A stretch of DNA of 64,000 nt from Prosthecobacter sp. (GTDB lineage: Bacteria > Verrucomicrobiota > Verrucomicrobiia > Verrucomicrobiales > Verrucomicrobiaceae). The position numbers and the translations under genes are program-made. Each line of letters opens with the position of its first letter. Position 1 is the stretch's first letter. Under the pieces are notes generated by a model that made no database searches, was not told the origin of the DNA, and saw only the letters and a list, made by a program, of their open reading frames with translations. Of the stretch, positions 1-11,700 are shown one piece after another. The stretch lies in assembly GCA_019186985.1 (NCBI GenBank), contig JABARQ010000015.1, positions 163,553 to 227,552 on the forward strand. Reading direction: 5' to 3'.

Positions 1-3000
1 ACCTACACGGCCATGGTGAAGTTCACCGGCAATGACACCGGCGCCTATCCCGGCCGCCAGCCTTCCGGTCCGCTCGTCATGGATGACGACGGCGCGATCT
101 GGGGCACCACCCTTTACACGGTCTTCAAGTACTTGCCTGCCACCTCCACGCTGACCAACGTCTTCAACGACAACGAGGACGCCCTCGCCCTGCCGCTCAA
201 AGGAATCTCGGTCGGCACGATCTCCAAGACCTCCGATGGCAAGATCCGCTTCCTCGGCACCGAAGGCACCAAGGATCTCTCCGCACCCGTCAACAACTAC
301 CTCAGCCCCCGCGCCGTCATCTATGAAGTCGATCCCGCCACCAGTGTCGTGACCAAGGTCCAGAGCCTGGCGGAAGGCATTGTCGGCCCCCAGACTGCGG
401 CGGATTTCACTCCGGCCGGCGGCCTTTACGAACACAACGACGGACGCTTCTACGGCATGCTCAAGTTTGGCGGCGAAACCGAGGACCACTCGCGCGCCGG
501 CGGCGGCATGATCTACCGCGTCAGCGGCGGCCCGACGGCCATGACCCAGCCTTTCGAGAGCTCCAGCCTTGCCTTCAATACCAACGTCTCCCTGACCACC
601 GCCACGCTTCGTGGTTATGCCAATCCCAACGGACACAGCATCACCTGCGCCTTCGAATGGGGACCCACCAGCGCCCTCGGCAACGAAGTCTCCGCCTCCC
701 TCACCAGCGGCTCCGGCGGCACCGGCTTCGTCGGCAGCATCTATTCCGCCACGCTCACCAACCTTGCGCCAGAAAGCACCTACTTCTACCGGGTCCGCGC
801 CAGCACGGCGACCGGTGACGCCGCCTATGGTCCGTTGAGGACCTTCAAGACCGGCACGCCCGTCCCCTCCGCCACCCCGGAGATCAGCGTCGAATCACCC
901 ATCGGCCAGGTGCTGACGGACGGCGTCGGAACCGTGGATCTGGGCAGGCTCGAAGTCGGCCAGTCCTTCCGGCAGTCCGTCGTGGTGCGCAACCTCGGCA
1001 CCAGCGAACTCAACAACCTCGCCGCCTCCATCACCGGCGACAACGCGTCTGACTTTGAAATCATCCAGCCGCTGGGCCTCACCAGCCTCGCCTACTCGCC
1101 TCAGAACACGGGGCTCCTCATCGCCTTCACGCCCACCGCCAGCGGTCCCCGTTCCGCCACGCTCACCCTCACCAGCAATGACAGTGATGAGGCCAGCTTT
1201 GAAGTGATCCTCCAGGGCGAAGGTGTCATGGAGCCTGAAATCGAGGTGCTGTCGCCTTCCTCCACCGCCCTGGAAAGCGGCGCCCCCTACAGCTTCGGCA
1301 CCCTGGCGGTCAACGCCCAGCTCACCCGCACCTTCACCATCCGCAACTCCGGCAACGCCGACCTCTCATCCCTCTTCACCAGCATCGACGGACCGCACAG
1401 CACCGACTTTGAAATCACCGAGCTTCCCGCCACCTCCGTCGGCCCGGATGAAACCACCACCTTCGCCGTGACCTTCTCCCCCTCGCAAAGCGGCCTGCGC
1501 AACGCCACCCTGGAAATCCTCAGCGATGATGCCGACGAAGGCTCCTTCTACATCCAGCTCTCCGGCTCCGGTGTGCTCGCTCCTGAAATCGAGGTTCTGG
1601 ATGACCTCCTCGACCTGGTGGATGGCAGTTCCACCCTCAACCTCGACAGCGTCAACACGGGCTCCAGCGTCGTCCGCACGCTGACCATCTACAACGCCGG
1701 CAGCGCCGACCTCACCGGTCTCTCCGTCTCCATCACCGGCCCCCACGCCTCCGACTTCACGCGCACCCAGCCGCCCGCCTCCATCCCTGCCGGCGAACAG
1801 GCCACCTTTGATGTCACCTTCACGCCCTCGGCCGCCGGCACCCGCAACGCCAGCCTTCAGGTCGCCAGCAACGACGGCGATGAAAACCCCTTCGACATCA
1901 GCCTGACCGGCTTCGGCCTGACCGCTCCGGAAATCGTCGTCGAATCCCCCCTGGGCAACCCCCTCGAAGACGAAGTCTCCAGCCTCGACTTCGGCCAGGT
2001 CAACACCGGCACCAACGGCCAGAAGGCCGTGGTCATCCGCAACTCCGGCACCGATGCGCTCACCGGCCTGGCCCTCGCCATCACGGGACCGGGCTCCGAC
2101 AAGTTCAGCTTCACCGCCCTCACCTCCACGACCCTGGCCCCAGCCGGCGCCGTCGGCTTTGTCATCACCTTCACCCCCACCGCCGATGAAACCTCGGATG
2201 CCGTGCTCGAAATCACCAGCAATGACGAGGACGAACCCGTGTTCGAAGTCGCCCTCACCGGCGTCGGCCATGTGCCGCAGGGCCCCTTCTTCGAAACCCC
2301 GCCCGACAGCCTGCTGACGCTCCTCGGACAGCCTGCCGGCTTCATCGCCAACGTCACCGGCGACCCCGTCATCACCTATCAGTGGAAAAAGGGCGCCAAG
2401 ACGATTCCTGGAGCCACCAGGAGCTTCCTCATCCTCCCCGTCACCAAGGCCTCCGACGTCGGTGAATACAGCCTTGTTGCCGACAACCCGGTCGGCGACC
2501 CGGTAACCTCACGCACGGTCCACCTGGGTGTCATCACCCCCCTGACCGGGACGAAGATCCTCAAGAAGGGCACGCCGCTCACCCTCGCCTGCACCGTGGC
2601 CTATCCAAAAGTGCCGAATGTCACCGTGGCCTATCAGTGGCTGCGCGACGAGGCCGAGCTCGAGGACGGCGAACAGCCCTCGGGCTCCGTGATCGCCGGA
2701 GCCAGGACGTCCACCCTCAAGCTCACCAAGGCGGAGACCGATGACTCCGGCGTCTACACCTGCCGTGTCACCCTCGACACGCCGGCCAACGATCCGGAGC
2801 TGACCCACGGCGACATGATGGTGGGTTTTGTCGATGATGTCCCCGTTCTTGATCCCATCCCCCTGCCCGCCACGGCCTCCGTCAGCGAGTTCTTCAACTA
2901 CACCCTCACCGCCTCCAATTATCCGACCAGCTTCAGCGCCACCGGCCTGCCCAAGGGCCTGGTGCTGAACCCCAGGACCGGTCAGATCACGGGCCGCCCC

Positions 3001-5199
3001 ACCGAGGCCAGCAAGCTCGACAAGGAAGGCAACGTGATCCCCAGCAAAGTCGTCATCAAGGCCACCAACCCCTGGGGGACCAGCCTGCCCGAGGTGTTCG
3101 AAATGATCATCGAACCCCTGGATGAAACCCTGGTCGGCACCTTCAACGGCGTCGTCGCGCGCTCCCCCCACAGCAACTTCAACATGGGCGGCCATGTGCA
3201 GATCACTGTCGCCAAAACCGGCGTCGTCTCGGGTTCCGCCACCCTGGCCGGACAAAAGCACAGCCTGGCCGGCGCCCTCGACATCACGCTGGGCGGCGAC
3301 CCCAGCGCCCAGCTCCTCGTCAAACGCACGCCCGCCTCCCTCGGGGACCTGGTCCTCAACCTCAACATTGTCACCGGCGACGACTTCATGCAGGGCGTGC
3401 TTCACGATCCGCACATCACGAACCTGATGTCGGAGGTCGCCCTCGGCAGCCCGGGTGAGCCCGATCTGGTGGACGGTGCCATGATGGACGTCCGCCTCAA
3501 CACGCCTCGCGGCATCGTGCTTGACCCTGAAGGCTACGGCTTCATCGCCGACACCGGCAATCATGTGATCCGCTTCGTCGATCCCGAGGAGGGTGAGGTC
3601 TTCACCTTCGTCGGCAGCGCCGCCGCAGGTTCCGCCGATGGCACGGGCACCGCAGCCTCCTTCAACGGACCCGAAGGCATGGCCCTCGACAAAAATGGCA
3701 ACCTCTTCGTCGCCGACACCGGCAACGCCACCATCCGCAAGGTCACGCCCGAAGGCGTGGTCACCACCTTCGCCGGCAGCGCCGGTCAGTTCGGAACCCT
3801 GAACGGCACGGGCGCCGCCGCCCGCTTCAAGGCTCCCTGCGCCCTCTGCTTCGACCCCGCAGGCATCCTCTATGTCGTGGACCGCGGCAGCCACACCCTC
3901 CGCAAGATCACCCCGGCCGGTGTGGTCACCACCCTCGCCGGCAAGGCCGACGCACCGGGCTTCAAGGACGGCAGCGGCACCAGCGCCCAGTTCAACACGC
4001 CCCAGGGCATCACCTACGACCCCGTGCTCAAGGCCCTCTTTGTCACCGATGCCCTCAACAAGGTCATCCGCAAAGTCAGCCTCACCGGCTCGGTCTCCAC
4101 CTACGCCGGCTCCCCGGGCGTCGAGGGCTCCGATGACGGTCTCCTGGCCAACGCCCGATTCATGAATCCGCTCGGCATTGTCTCCCGCGGCGACGGCACC
4201 CTGCTGGTCGGCGACTACCTGATCCGGCAGGTCGGAGGCAACGGCATCGTCAGCACGATCTCCGAGGAGTTCGATCCGGTGGACATGCTCGACCGCCCCA
4301 TCGCCCTGGCCTACGACGACGAGGATGAATCCCTGCTCGCCGTTCATGACCAGCTTCACGTCATCCTCGGCTACGCCCCCTTCACGTCTTCCGAGGACGC
4401 AGCGTTCAGCGCCCGGCGCAACACCTGGAGCAGCGGCAATCCCGCTCCCGACGAAGTCCAGGGCCTGTTCAACGCGGTGATGAACAATCCCGCAACGGAG
4501 GAGCCCGGCCTGCCTCAGGGCGACGGCTATGCCCAGGTCACCATCGGCAAGCTCGGCACCGCCGCCTGGACCGGCAGGGCCGCCGACGGCACCGCCTTCA
4601 CCTTCGGCACCTTCATCGCCGGTGACTACAGCCTGCCCCTGCACGCCATGCTCTACAAGAACACCGGCAGCCTCCAGGGCGCCTGCATCATCGACCCGTC
4701 CAACGGCGACATCATCAATGACATCCAGCCGGCCTTCGACTGGTACAAGATCCCCCAGCCCCTTGCCCTCGCCGACCGCAGCTACAAGGCCGGCTTCTAC
4801 CCGCACGCGCTCGACCTCTTCGGCGGCCGCTACGTGCCTAACAATCTCCATGACTACCTCGGCCTCTCCGGCAGCCCCGCCGGCCTCGAGCTCGACTTCG
4901 CCGCCTCCACCATCACCGGCTTCCAGCAGCCCTTCACCCTCACCGCCCCCAACACGGTCCAGATGCCGGCCCCGCTCAGCTCGATGACCTTGAAGATCGA
5001 TCCCAAGACCGGCATCTTCTCCGGCGGCTTCAAGCAGGGCGCGCCCTCCTACGCCGTCCCCTTCCAGGGCCTGCTCATCAACTACTCGACCGGCGGCGAC
5101 ATCAGCGGCCACGGCCACTACCTGCTCCCCGCCTCCGGCGCCAAGGACGCCCCCGTCACCTCCTCGCATGTCAGGCTGCAGCCCGTGACCGGCCCCTGA
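1..5199 (+). CDS. Giant secreted mosaic protein (GloVer-like / Fn3 / choice-of-anchor D / Ig / NHL), 5' end outside window
   Basis: The reading frame is open from base 1, so the N terminus lies upstream and the first ATG (13) is not a credible start. Visible domain order by position: GloVer-like tandem repeats (about 1-540), an Fn3-like domain (545-870), four choice-of-anchor D type beta-sandwiches (880-2275) that repeat the pattern LTGxxxxITGP...FTPxxxGxRxAxLxxxSND, two Ig-like domains (2290-2840), a putative-Ig/cadherin-like domain with ATGLPKGLVLNPRTGQITG (2850-3110), NHL propeller repeats (3470-4230, FIADTGNHVIR, FVADTGNATIRK) and a C-terminal beta-rich region (4370-5199). These families are usually extracellular or cell-surface. 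The C-terminal half is paralogous to the next giant gene and the last 351 nt before the end are identical to it. No enzymatic motif is seen; an adhesive or surface role is inference. Confidence 0.85.
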   Translation, partial: TYTAMVKFTGNDTGAYPGRQPSGPLVMDDDGAIWGTTLYTVFKYLPATSTLTNVFNDNEDALALPLKGISVGTISKTSDGKIRFLGTEGTKDLSAPVNNYLSPRAVIYEVDPATSVVTKVQSLAEGIVGPQTAADFTPAGGLYEHNDGRFYGMLKFGGETEDHSRAGGGMIYRVSGGPTAMTQPFESSSLAFNTNVSLTTATLRGYANPNGHSITCAFEWGPTSALGNEVSASLTSGSGGTGFVGSIYSATLTNLAPESTYFYRVRASTATGDAAYGPLRTFKTGTPVPSATPEISVESPIGQVLTDGVGTVDLGRLEVGQSFRQSVVVRNLGTSELNNLAASITGDNASDFEIIQPLGLTSLAYSPQNTGLLIAFTPTASGPRSATLTLTSNDSDEASFEVILQGEGVMEPEIEVLSPSSTALESGAPYSFGTLAVNAQLTRTFTIRNSGNADLSSLFTSIDGPHSTDFEITELPATSVGPDETTTFAVTFSPSQSGLRNATLEILSDDADEGSFYIQLSGSGVLAPEIEVLDDLLDLVDGSSTLNLDSVNTGSSVVRTLTIYNAGSADLTGLSVSITGPHASDFTRTQPPASIPAGEQATFDVTFTPSAAGTRNASLQVASNDGDENPFDISLTGFGLTAPEIVVESPLGNPLEDEVSSLDFGQVNTGTNGQKAVVIRNSGTDALTGLALAITGPGSDKFSFTALTSTTLAPAGAVGFVITFTPTADETSDAVLEITSNDEDEPVFEVALTGVGHVPQGPFFETPPDSLLTLLGQPAGFIANVTGDPVITYQWKKGAKTIPGATRSFLILPVTKASDVGEYSLVADNPVGDPVTSRTVHLGVITPLTGTKILKKGTPLTLACTVAYPKVPNVTVAYQWLRDEAELEDGEQPSGSVIAGARTSTLKLTKAETDDSGVYTCRVTLDTPANDPELTHGDMMVGFVDDVPVLDPIPLPATASVSEFFNYTLTASNYPTSFSATGLPKGLVLNPRTGQITGRPTEASKLDKEGNVIPSKVVIKATNPWGTSLPEVFEMIIEPLDETLVGTFNGVVARSPHSNFNMGGHVQITVAKTGVVSGSATLAGQKHSLAGALDITLGGDPSAQLLVKRTPASLGDLVLNLNIVTGDDFMQGVLHDPHITNLMSEVALGSPGEPDLVDGAMMDVRLNTPRGIVLDPEGYGFIADTGNHVIRFVDPEEGEVFTFVGSAAAGSADGTGTAASFNGPEGMALDKNGNLFVADTGNATIRKVTPEGVVTTFAGSAGQFGTLNGTGAAARFKAPCALCFDPAGILYVVDRGSHTLRKITPAGVVTTLAGKADAPGFKDGSGTSAQFNTPQGITYDPVLKALFVTDALNKVIRKVSLTGSVSTYAGSPGVEGSDDGLLANARFMNPLGIVSRGDGTLLVGDYLIRQVGGNGIVSTISEEFDPVDMLDRPIALAYDDEDESLLAVHDQLHVILGYAPFTSSEDAAFSARRNTWSSGNPAPDEVQGLFNAVMNNPATEEPGLPQGDGYAQVTIGKLGTAAWTGRAADGTAFTFGTFIAGDYSLPLHAMLYKNTGSLQGACIIDPSNGDIINDIQPAFDWYKIPQPLALADRSYKAGFYPHALDLFGGRYVPNNLHDYLGLSGSPAGLELDFAASTITGFQQPFTLTAPNTVQMPAPLSSMTLKIDPKTGIFSGGFKQGAPSYAVPFQGLLINYSTGGDISGHGHYLLPASGAKDAPVTSSHVRLQPVTGP

Positions 5200-5203
5200 T
5201 TTC

Positions 5204-5422
5204 ACCGCTGCGGAATCGGAGTTCCGCGTTCCATCTCGATCTCCGCGCCAGCGTGGGGCGCGGATTTCCAAATCCGCAGCAAGACAGTTCGCCCAACCAA
5301 GACCGGAAGTCCCCAGCACCCACCCCAACACGATGAAGGTACCGGCCTAGTCTTCAAACAAGGCTGAAGACGGTTCCACACCTCCCCCGCACTCCACACC
5401 GCTGCGGCATCGGAGTTCCGCG
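5204..5422 (+). repeat. Pair of 25-bp direct repeats, 194 bp apart
   Basis: The copies at 5204-5228 and 5398-5422 differ at one base (GCGGAATCGG against GCGGCATCGG). The first starts 4 bp after the stop codon of the giant gene, the second ends 9 bp before the dioxygenase remnant. This suggests the intervening stretch was duplicated or inserted. Function unknown. Confidence 0.6.
5260..5277. other. Near-perfect 18-bp palindrome
   Basis: The sequence GCGGATTTCCAAATCCGC forms an 8-bp stem with a 2-nt loop, 60 bp after the stop of the first giant gene. There is no T tract, so it is not a classical intrinsic terminator. A transcription-end hairpin or protein-binding palindrome is possible. Confidence 0.4.
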
Positions 5423-5431
5423 CTCCTCGAT

Positions 5432-5512
5432 TCACTCCCCCTGACGACGCGGCGGCGACCCCTTGCGACGCGGCCCGGGGTCCTCCGAGGTGCCGCCGGT
5501 CACGATGCCATG
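5432..5512 (-). pseudogene. Decayed 3'-end fragment of an intradiol dioxygenase gene
   Basis: Read on the minus strand, this stretch encodes GGTSEDPGPRRKGSPPRRQG then E and a stop. That matches the C terminus of the intact dioxygenase at 15103-15810 (GGTPEDPEPRRQGPPPRRGE, stop). Only about 27 codons remain, there is no upstream coding region, and the copy has diverged at both silent and replacement sites. It is therefore a duplicated gene end, not a functional gene. The intact copy is about 9.6 kb away on the same strand. Confidence 0.75.
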
Positions 5513-5741
5513 CCATCACACCCGGGGGCGGCTGGCGCGGATTACCTAACCAAGAGTTCATTCACACCATGGCGGCGGACACACCTAACCATCTATGATT
5601 CATGGATGGCCCGGAGGAAAATCATTGACTTGCCCGTCCGGGATGACCCAGCATGCCCGCGCGCCGGGCGGCTTGACCACGCCCGAAGGCCGCCGTCGTG
5701 CCGACGGATGCCCCGTGAAGACCCAGCCATCGACTCCACGC

Positions 5742-8700
5742 ATGAAGACCTTGTTGATGAAATCATCCGCGCTCGCCTGCATGCTGCTGGCGGCATCAAC
5801 GCTTCCACGGGCGGCTGCGGCCCCGGGAGACCTTGCCCCACTTGACGCCGCCCTGGTGGGGGACCATGTCGCGGCCCTTGCCGTCCAGCCGGACGGGAAG
5901 ATGATCATCGGAGGCAGTTTCACCTCCGTTCATGGTGTCACGCGCAGCCATCTCGCCAGGCTGAACGCCGACGGCACCCTGGACATGGGATTCAACCCAA
6001 GTCCTGACAACGAGGTCTACTGCGTCGGGGTGCAGCCCGACGGGAAGATCCTCGTGGGCGGCGTCTTCGCCACCTGGCAGCCCAATGGGGCCGCAAGCCC
6101 GGTCACGCGCAATTCACTGGCAAGGCTGAACGCCGACGGCACGCTCGACACATCCTTTGACCTGCGTCCCAACGGCGCTGTCTGGTGTCTCGAAATGCAG
6201 AAGGATGGCAGGCTGCTGGTGGGCGGCTCATTCACCGCCTTGCAGCCGAATGGCGGAGCATCCGTCTTCCGGTCGGGAGTGGCGCGGCTTGACCAGGATG
6301 GCTCCGTTGACCTCTCCTGGGTGAACATCAGGCCTTCCAGCCTTGTCTGGACGCTCGCCACGCAGGCCGATGGCAAAGTGGTGATCGGCGGCCTGTTCAC
6401 CTCCCTGCAGCCAGGCGGTGATCCATCGCCGACAACCAGGAACTACATCGCCAGGCTGAACGCCGACGGCACCCTCGACACCGCCTTTGATCCCAATGCG
6501 GAGTGGCGGGTCTGGGCGGTTCACCTGCAGCCGGATGGAAAGGTTCTCATCGGCGGTGGCTTCAACTCGCTGCAGCCGAACGGTTCTCCCGATCCTTTGC
6601 CATATCAGAAGCTGGCACGGCTGAATGCCGACGGCAGCCTGGACACAGGTTTCAAACCGGAGCCGAACGGCTACGTCTACAGCCTGGGCCTGCAGGCAGA
6701 TGGAAGAATCCTGGCAAGCGGGGCTTTCTTTGGCTTTTCACCCCCCTCCCAGCCCTATGCACAGCGGCTTCGCATGGGGCGGGTGAATGCGGATGGCTCG
6801 GTATCCCCAGGATTTGCCCCCGACCCCAGCCTGCTGGTCTACGGCTTTGCTCAGGATTTCGACGGACGGGTGTTGATGGGCGGCACCTTTTCAGAACTGC
6901 AGCCCAACGGGGCGCCCGCCCCCGCCACACGCAACCGCCTTGCCCTGGTGCAGAATGACGCAGCCATCCAGTCGCTGTCCGCCACCTCCCAGGACCGCCT
7001 GGAGTGGCTGCGGGGAGGAACGGCGCCGGAGGTGAGCTGGGTGATCTTTGAAGAAAGCCAGGATGATGGCGAAAACTGGACCCCTTTGGGAGAGGGCTCA
7101 CGCATCGGCACAACGGCGAACTGGGAGCTCAACGGACTGTCCCTGTCTGGCAGCGGCATGATTCGTGCCCGTGGTCCGGCAACCGGAGGATTCAGCAACG
7201 GCAGCCGGGGCCTGATTGAGCAGACCGCAGCCTACAGCTACGCCCCGGAGATCGTGGTGGAGCTGCCTGGCGGCGTGCAGGTTGTGGATGGCGGGGGAAT
7301 CCTGGGGTTTGTCCCCCGGCAAAAAAGATTCTTCACCATTCGCAACACGGGCAGCCTGCCCCTGTCAGGACTGGCGCTGACGAAGGATGGCGCCCATTCC
7401 TCCGACTTCACCTTCAGCAGCCTGGGGGCCACGACGCTCTCGCCCGGTCAGAGCGCCTCCTTTGACGTAACCTTCATTCCGGGCGGCGCCGGTGCACGAA
7501 CCGCAACCCTTCACCTTGCCAGCAATGATGAGGACGAGGGTTCTTTTGACATCCCTGTCAGCGGCGTGAGCACGGCGTCTGATCCGGGCATGCTTGACCC
7601 AGGTTTTGGCAGCGGAGGAATCACCCTTTATCCGAGTGCGGACTGGAGCTGGGCCCACGACATGGCCGTCCAGGAGGATGGGAGGATCATCATGGTGGGC
7701 TCTGCCGCCGACGACTATCTCATCATTCGATGCCTCGCAGACGGAACACCGGACTCCACCTTCGACGGCGATGGCAGGGTGAAGCTGCCAGTCGGAGCCG
7801 GAGTCGACAGCGCGAAGCGGGTTTTGATCCTGGCAGACGGAAGGCTGGTGGTGGCCGGCACAAGCGCCGACGGGGCCAACACCCGCTTTTCACTCGTGCA
7901 ACTCAATCCCGACGGCAGCCTCGACACCGGCTTTGGCACAGGCGGCAAAAGGATCATCACCGACTTCGCCGGCACTCTTCGCGCCCTTGCCGTGCAGGAC
8001 GATGGCAAGCTGCTCGTTGGCGGCACCAGCCTGGCAAGGCTGAATGAAGATGGGACGCTGGACGGCACTTTCGGCCAGGCTGGCGTCGCCCCCTCCCAGA
8101 TCGACATCCATGACATCAGGCTGCAGGCCGATGGCGGCATCATCATCGCAGGCACAAGCATGGCAGGATCGCTGTTCAGTGTCGGCCGCCTCCTCTCCGA
8201 CGGGACCCCCGACAGCACCTTCGACGGTGATGGCGTGGCGGTGACTCCGGGCGGATTTTCCGGCGGGGGCACCGCATCCGGCCTGGCACTTCAAGACGAT
8301 GGCAAAATCGTCTGCACAGGCTGGGGCTTCACCGATTACAGCACCGGCTACACTTCCAGCATGATGCTGGTGCGGTATATGCCCGACGGCGGCCTGGATC
8401 CCTCCTTTGGCACGGGCGGTGTGAGCAAAGGCCACCTCTACTCCGGCCGTCGGGCCGTCCTGCAGCCCGATGGCAGGATCGTTGTCATTGATGGGGGCGA
8501 CCTGGGCTACGATGATGAATTCTCCCCACTGCCCCCCTTTCCAACGGCCGTGGCACGCTTCCAGACGGATGGCCGGCTCGATCCAACCTTCAACGGTGGG
8601 GTTCATTGGTTCAACTTCACCAGTTCCTTCGATGACCAGAGCTTTGCATCCGCAGTGGCGGTCCTGGCTGATGGAAAAATCCTCGTCGGTGGCACGGGCG

Positions 8701-11700
8701 GGGACTGGCCGATGCAGCCCGCCCTGGCACGCTTCATCGGCGCACCTTATGGCGGCCCGGACATCACGGTCGAGCAGCCTTCCGGCTCGGCTTTGTCGGA
8801 TGGAAGCTCCGAGGTCAGCTTCGGAAAGGTGAACATCGCCGTCAGCCGCATGCTGACCTTCCTGGTCCGCAACGACGGCCTGACAGAGCTCTCGGGGCTG
8901 AGTGTTTCAGTGGATGGCGCCCAGGCATCGTCTTTTATTGCGACGCCTCCGCTCGCCAACTCCCTGCAGCCAGGAGCGGCAACCACCTTCACCGTCACCT
9001 TCGCGCCGGGCACCACGGGCTGGAAGTCGGCCGCCTTGCATGTCGCCAGCAATGACCCCAATGAAACCCCCTTCGACATCCCCCTTTCCGGAACAGGCGG
9101 CATTCCGGACATCGGGGTCCAGAAATGGCCTTTCAAGCCGCTGACGGATGGTGCAAGCACCATCGATTTTGGCGAGGTGGCCCGGGGGCTCGACTCGCTG
9201 GCAAGGCTCGAAATCCTCAATCAGGGTTCGGCGGATCTGGAAAACATCTCTGTGACGATCGACGGCCAGGATGCCTCCGACTTCATCATCGCCAGCCCCC
9301 CTTCCGGCAACACGATCTCAGATACTGACAGGCTGACGATGCTTGTATCCTTCCGGCCGTCCCAGGCGGGAGCTGAAACCGCAACCCTCCATGTGAGGAG
9401 CAATGATCCTGATGAACCTTCTTTTGACATCTCCCTGACCGGCACGGGTCGCAAGCTGCGGACCGGGGACAGGGATGCTGGTTTCGGAACCTACGGGCGG
9501 CTGACGACGACTCTCGACGCTCCTTTCCCAAGCTACCTCGCCAGAAATGTCACGTTGCAGGCTGATGGAAAGTTCCTTGTGGCGGCTGGCCCTGGAGCTG
9601 TCATTCCCGTTGTCGGCAATCCCCTTCCTGAAACACAGTTCCACCTGCTGCGCTACAACGCCGACGGCACCCCCGACGATGAATTCGGTGTGGACGGCCT
9701 GGTCAGCACGGACATGGGCCCCGGCTCGGACAAGGCTGCGGATGTCACGGTTCAGCCGGACGGGAAAATCCTCGTCGCAGGAAACAGCGGAGCCAATCTG
9801 GCGCTCGCCCGCTATCTTGTCGATGGTTCCCTCGACCCGGGCTTCGGCGATGATGGCATCGTGCTCACCACCGTGGGCTCGGGCGGCGAGGCACGCGCCA
9901 TCATTCTCCAGCCGGATGGCAAAATCATCGTCGCAGGCAGCGCCTCCATCAGCGGCAGCTCAGACTTTGTGGTCGTTCGCCACCTGTCCGACGGCGGCCT
10001 GGATCCCTCCTTTGGTTCCGGCGGAATCGCCACCTTCGCCGTCGGCTCAGGCGCGGACACGGGCAATGCCGCAGCACTCCAGGCCGACGGAAAGGTCGTG
10101 GTCGCCGGATACAGCATGGTTGGAGCTTACGCCGACTTTTCAATCATCCGCTGCCATCAGGACGGCAGCATTGACGACACCTTCGGCGACAACGGCCGCA
10201 AAATCCTCCCGATGGGAAATCATGCTGATTACTGCAGCAGCTGCGTCGTTGATCCGGATGGCCGGATTGCCATGGGCGGCATCGCCTACGACGCCTCCTA
10301 CGATACAACCTGGCAGATCGCCCGCCTGACTCCCGAGGGCGCGCTGGACCTCACTTTCGGCGATGATGGCAGGCTCGGCCTCATGCCCGGAGGCGGCGAG
10401 GGCGGCTGCAACAGGCTCCTCGTTCAACCAGATGGCAGGCTGCTCGCCACCGGACGCAGCGACTTCGACACGGAGCCCTACGTCTCCAACTACGACTTCG
10501 TGACCATCCGCCTGCTGGATGATGGATCCTTGGACCCGGCCTTTGGCGACAACGGCATGATCAGCACCGACTTCGCCAGTGATGATGAGGCGTTCTGCCT
10601 GACACGCCTTCCGGATGGAAGGCTTCTGATCGCAGGCGCCAGCAACGGCTCACTGGCCTTTGCCCAGCATCTGGAATCCCCCGGCAGCCCCGAGATCGAG
10701 GTGCTGTCGCCTTCATCAACCGTCATGGCAAACGGCGCCTCCTACAGCTTTGGAGCCGCTTCGATCTACACCGGCGTCTACCGCACCTTCACCATCCGCA
10801 ACAACGGCAACGCCGACCTCATCCTGACAAGCACCGACACCAGCGGCCCGAACAGCTCCGAGTTTGCCGTCATCATGCCTCCCGACCCCCTCGTGGCCGC
10901 CGGTCAAAGCACGACCTTCCAGGCCATGTTTGCCCCCGTCGAAACCGGCTCGCGCAGCGCCACCCTGGAAATCATCAGTGATGACGCCGGCAACAGCCCG
11001 TTCATCATCCACTTCTCCGGCAGCGGTATCCTGGCACCTGAAATCGACGTGTGGGACGAGGAGTCCAACGACCTCGCTGACGGCGGCCCTCCCCTCGACT
11101 TTGGCACTGTGGACACCGGTTCCGCCCACATCCGCACGGTCACCATCCGCAACAACGGCAGCGCCGAACTCACCGGCCTGTCCCTTTCCCTGGCCGGTCC
11201 TCATGCCGCCGACTTTTCCTTCACCCAGATTCCCGACTCCCTCCTGGAGGGCGAGGAAGCCGCCATTGAACTCACCTTTCGCCCCTCCGCCGGCGGCGAC
11301 CGCACCGCCACCCTGCGCATCACCAGCAATGACAGCGATGAAAACCCCTTCGACATCGACCTCACAGGCCTCGGCGTGGCCGTGCCCGAGATTGTCATCG
11401 AATCCCCTCAGGGAATTGGCCTTGATCCCACCTACGCCGTTCTCGATTTCGGCCAGGTGAACGTCGGCGCCAGCCGCCAGAAGACCGTGTTCATCCGCAA
11501 CATCGGGGCCGCCCCCCTGACCGGGCTCAGCGTCCTGCCGGTCGGCACGGCTTCCAGCACCTTCAGCCTCTCCTCGCTGGCCTCCACGACGCTCGCCCCC
11601 GGTGCCGTCACCAGCTTTACCATCACCTACGCACCAGTTGCCGAAGTCAACTCCTGGAGCTCGTACCAGGTCAGCAGCAATGACGCGGATGAATCCGCCT

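Larger units (their letters stand above)
5200..5741. other. Intergenic region with repeat fragments
   Basis: No gene starts here before the second giant gene. The segment holds a 25-bp direct repeat with one mismatch (5204-5228 and 5398-5422, core CTGCGG-ATCGGAGTTCCGCG), a short palindrome (5260-5277) and a decayed 3'-end copy of an intradiol dioxygenase gene (5432-5512). No convincing promoter was found for the downstream gene. Confidence 0.6.

Noticed and set aside
2509-5331. Long minus-strand open frame (940 codons) antisense to the first giant gene
   Set aside because: Composition is a Gly/Ala/Val/Asp shadow of a GC-rich gene on the other strand, without domain signature; the same kind of shadow appears opposite the paralogue at 12828-14693.
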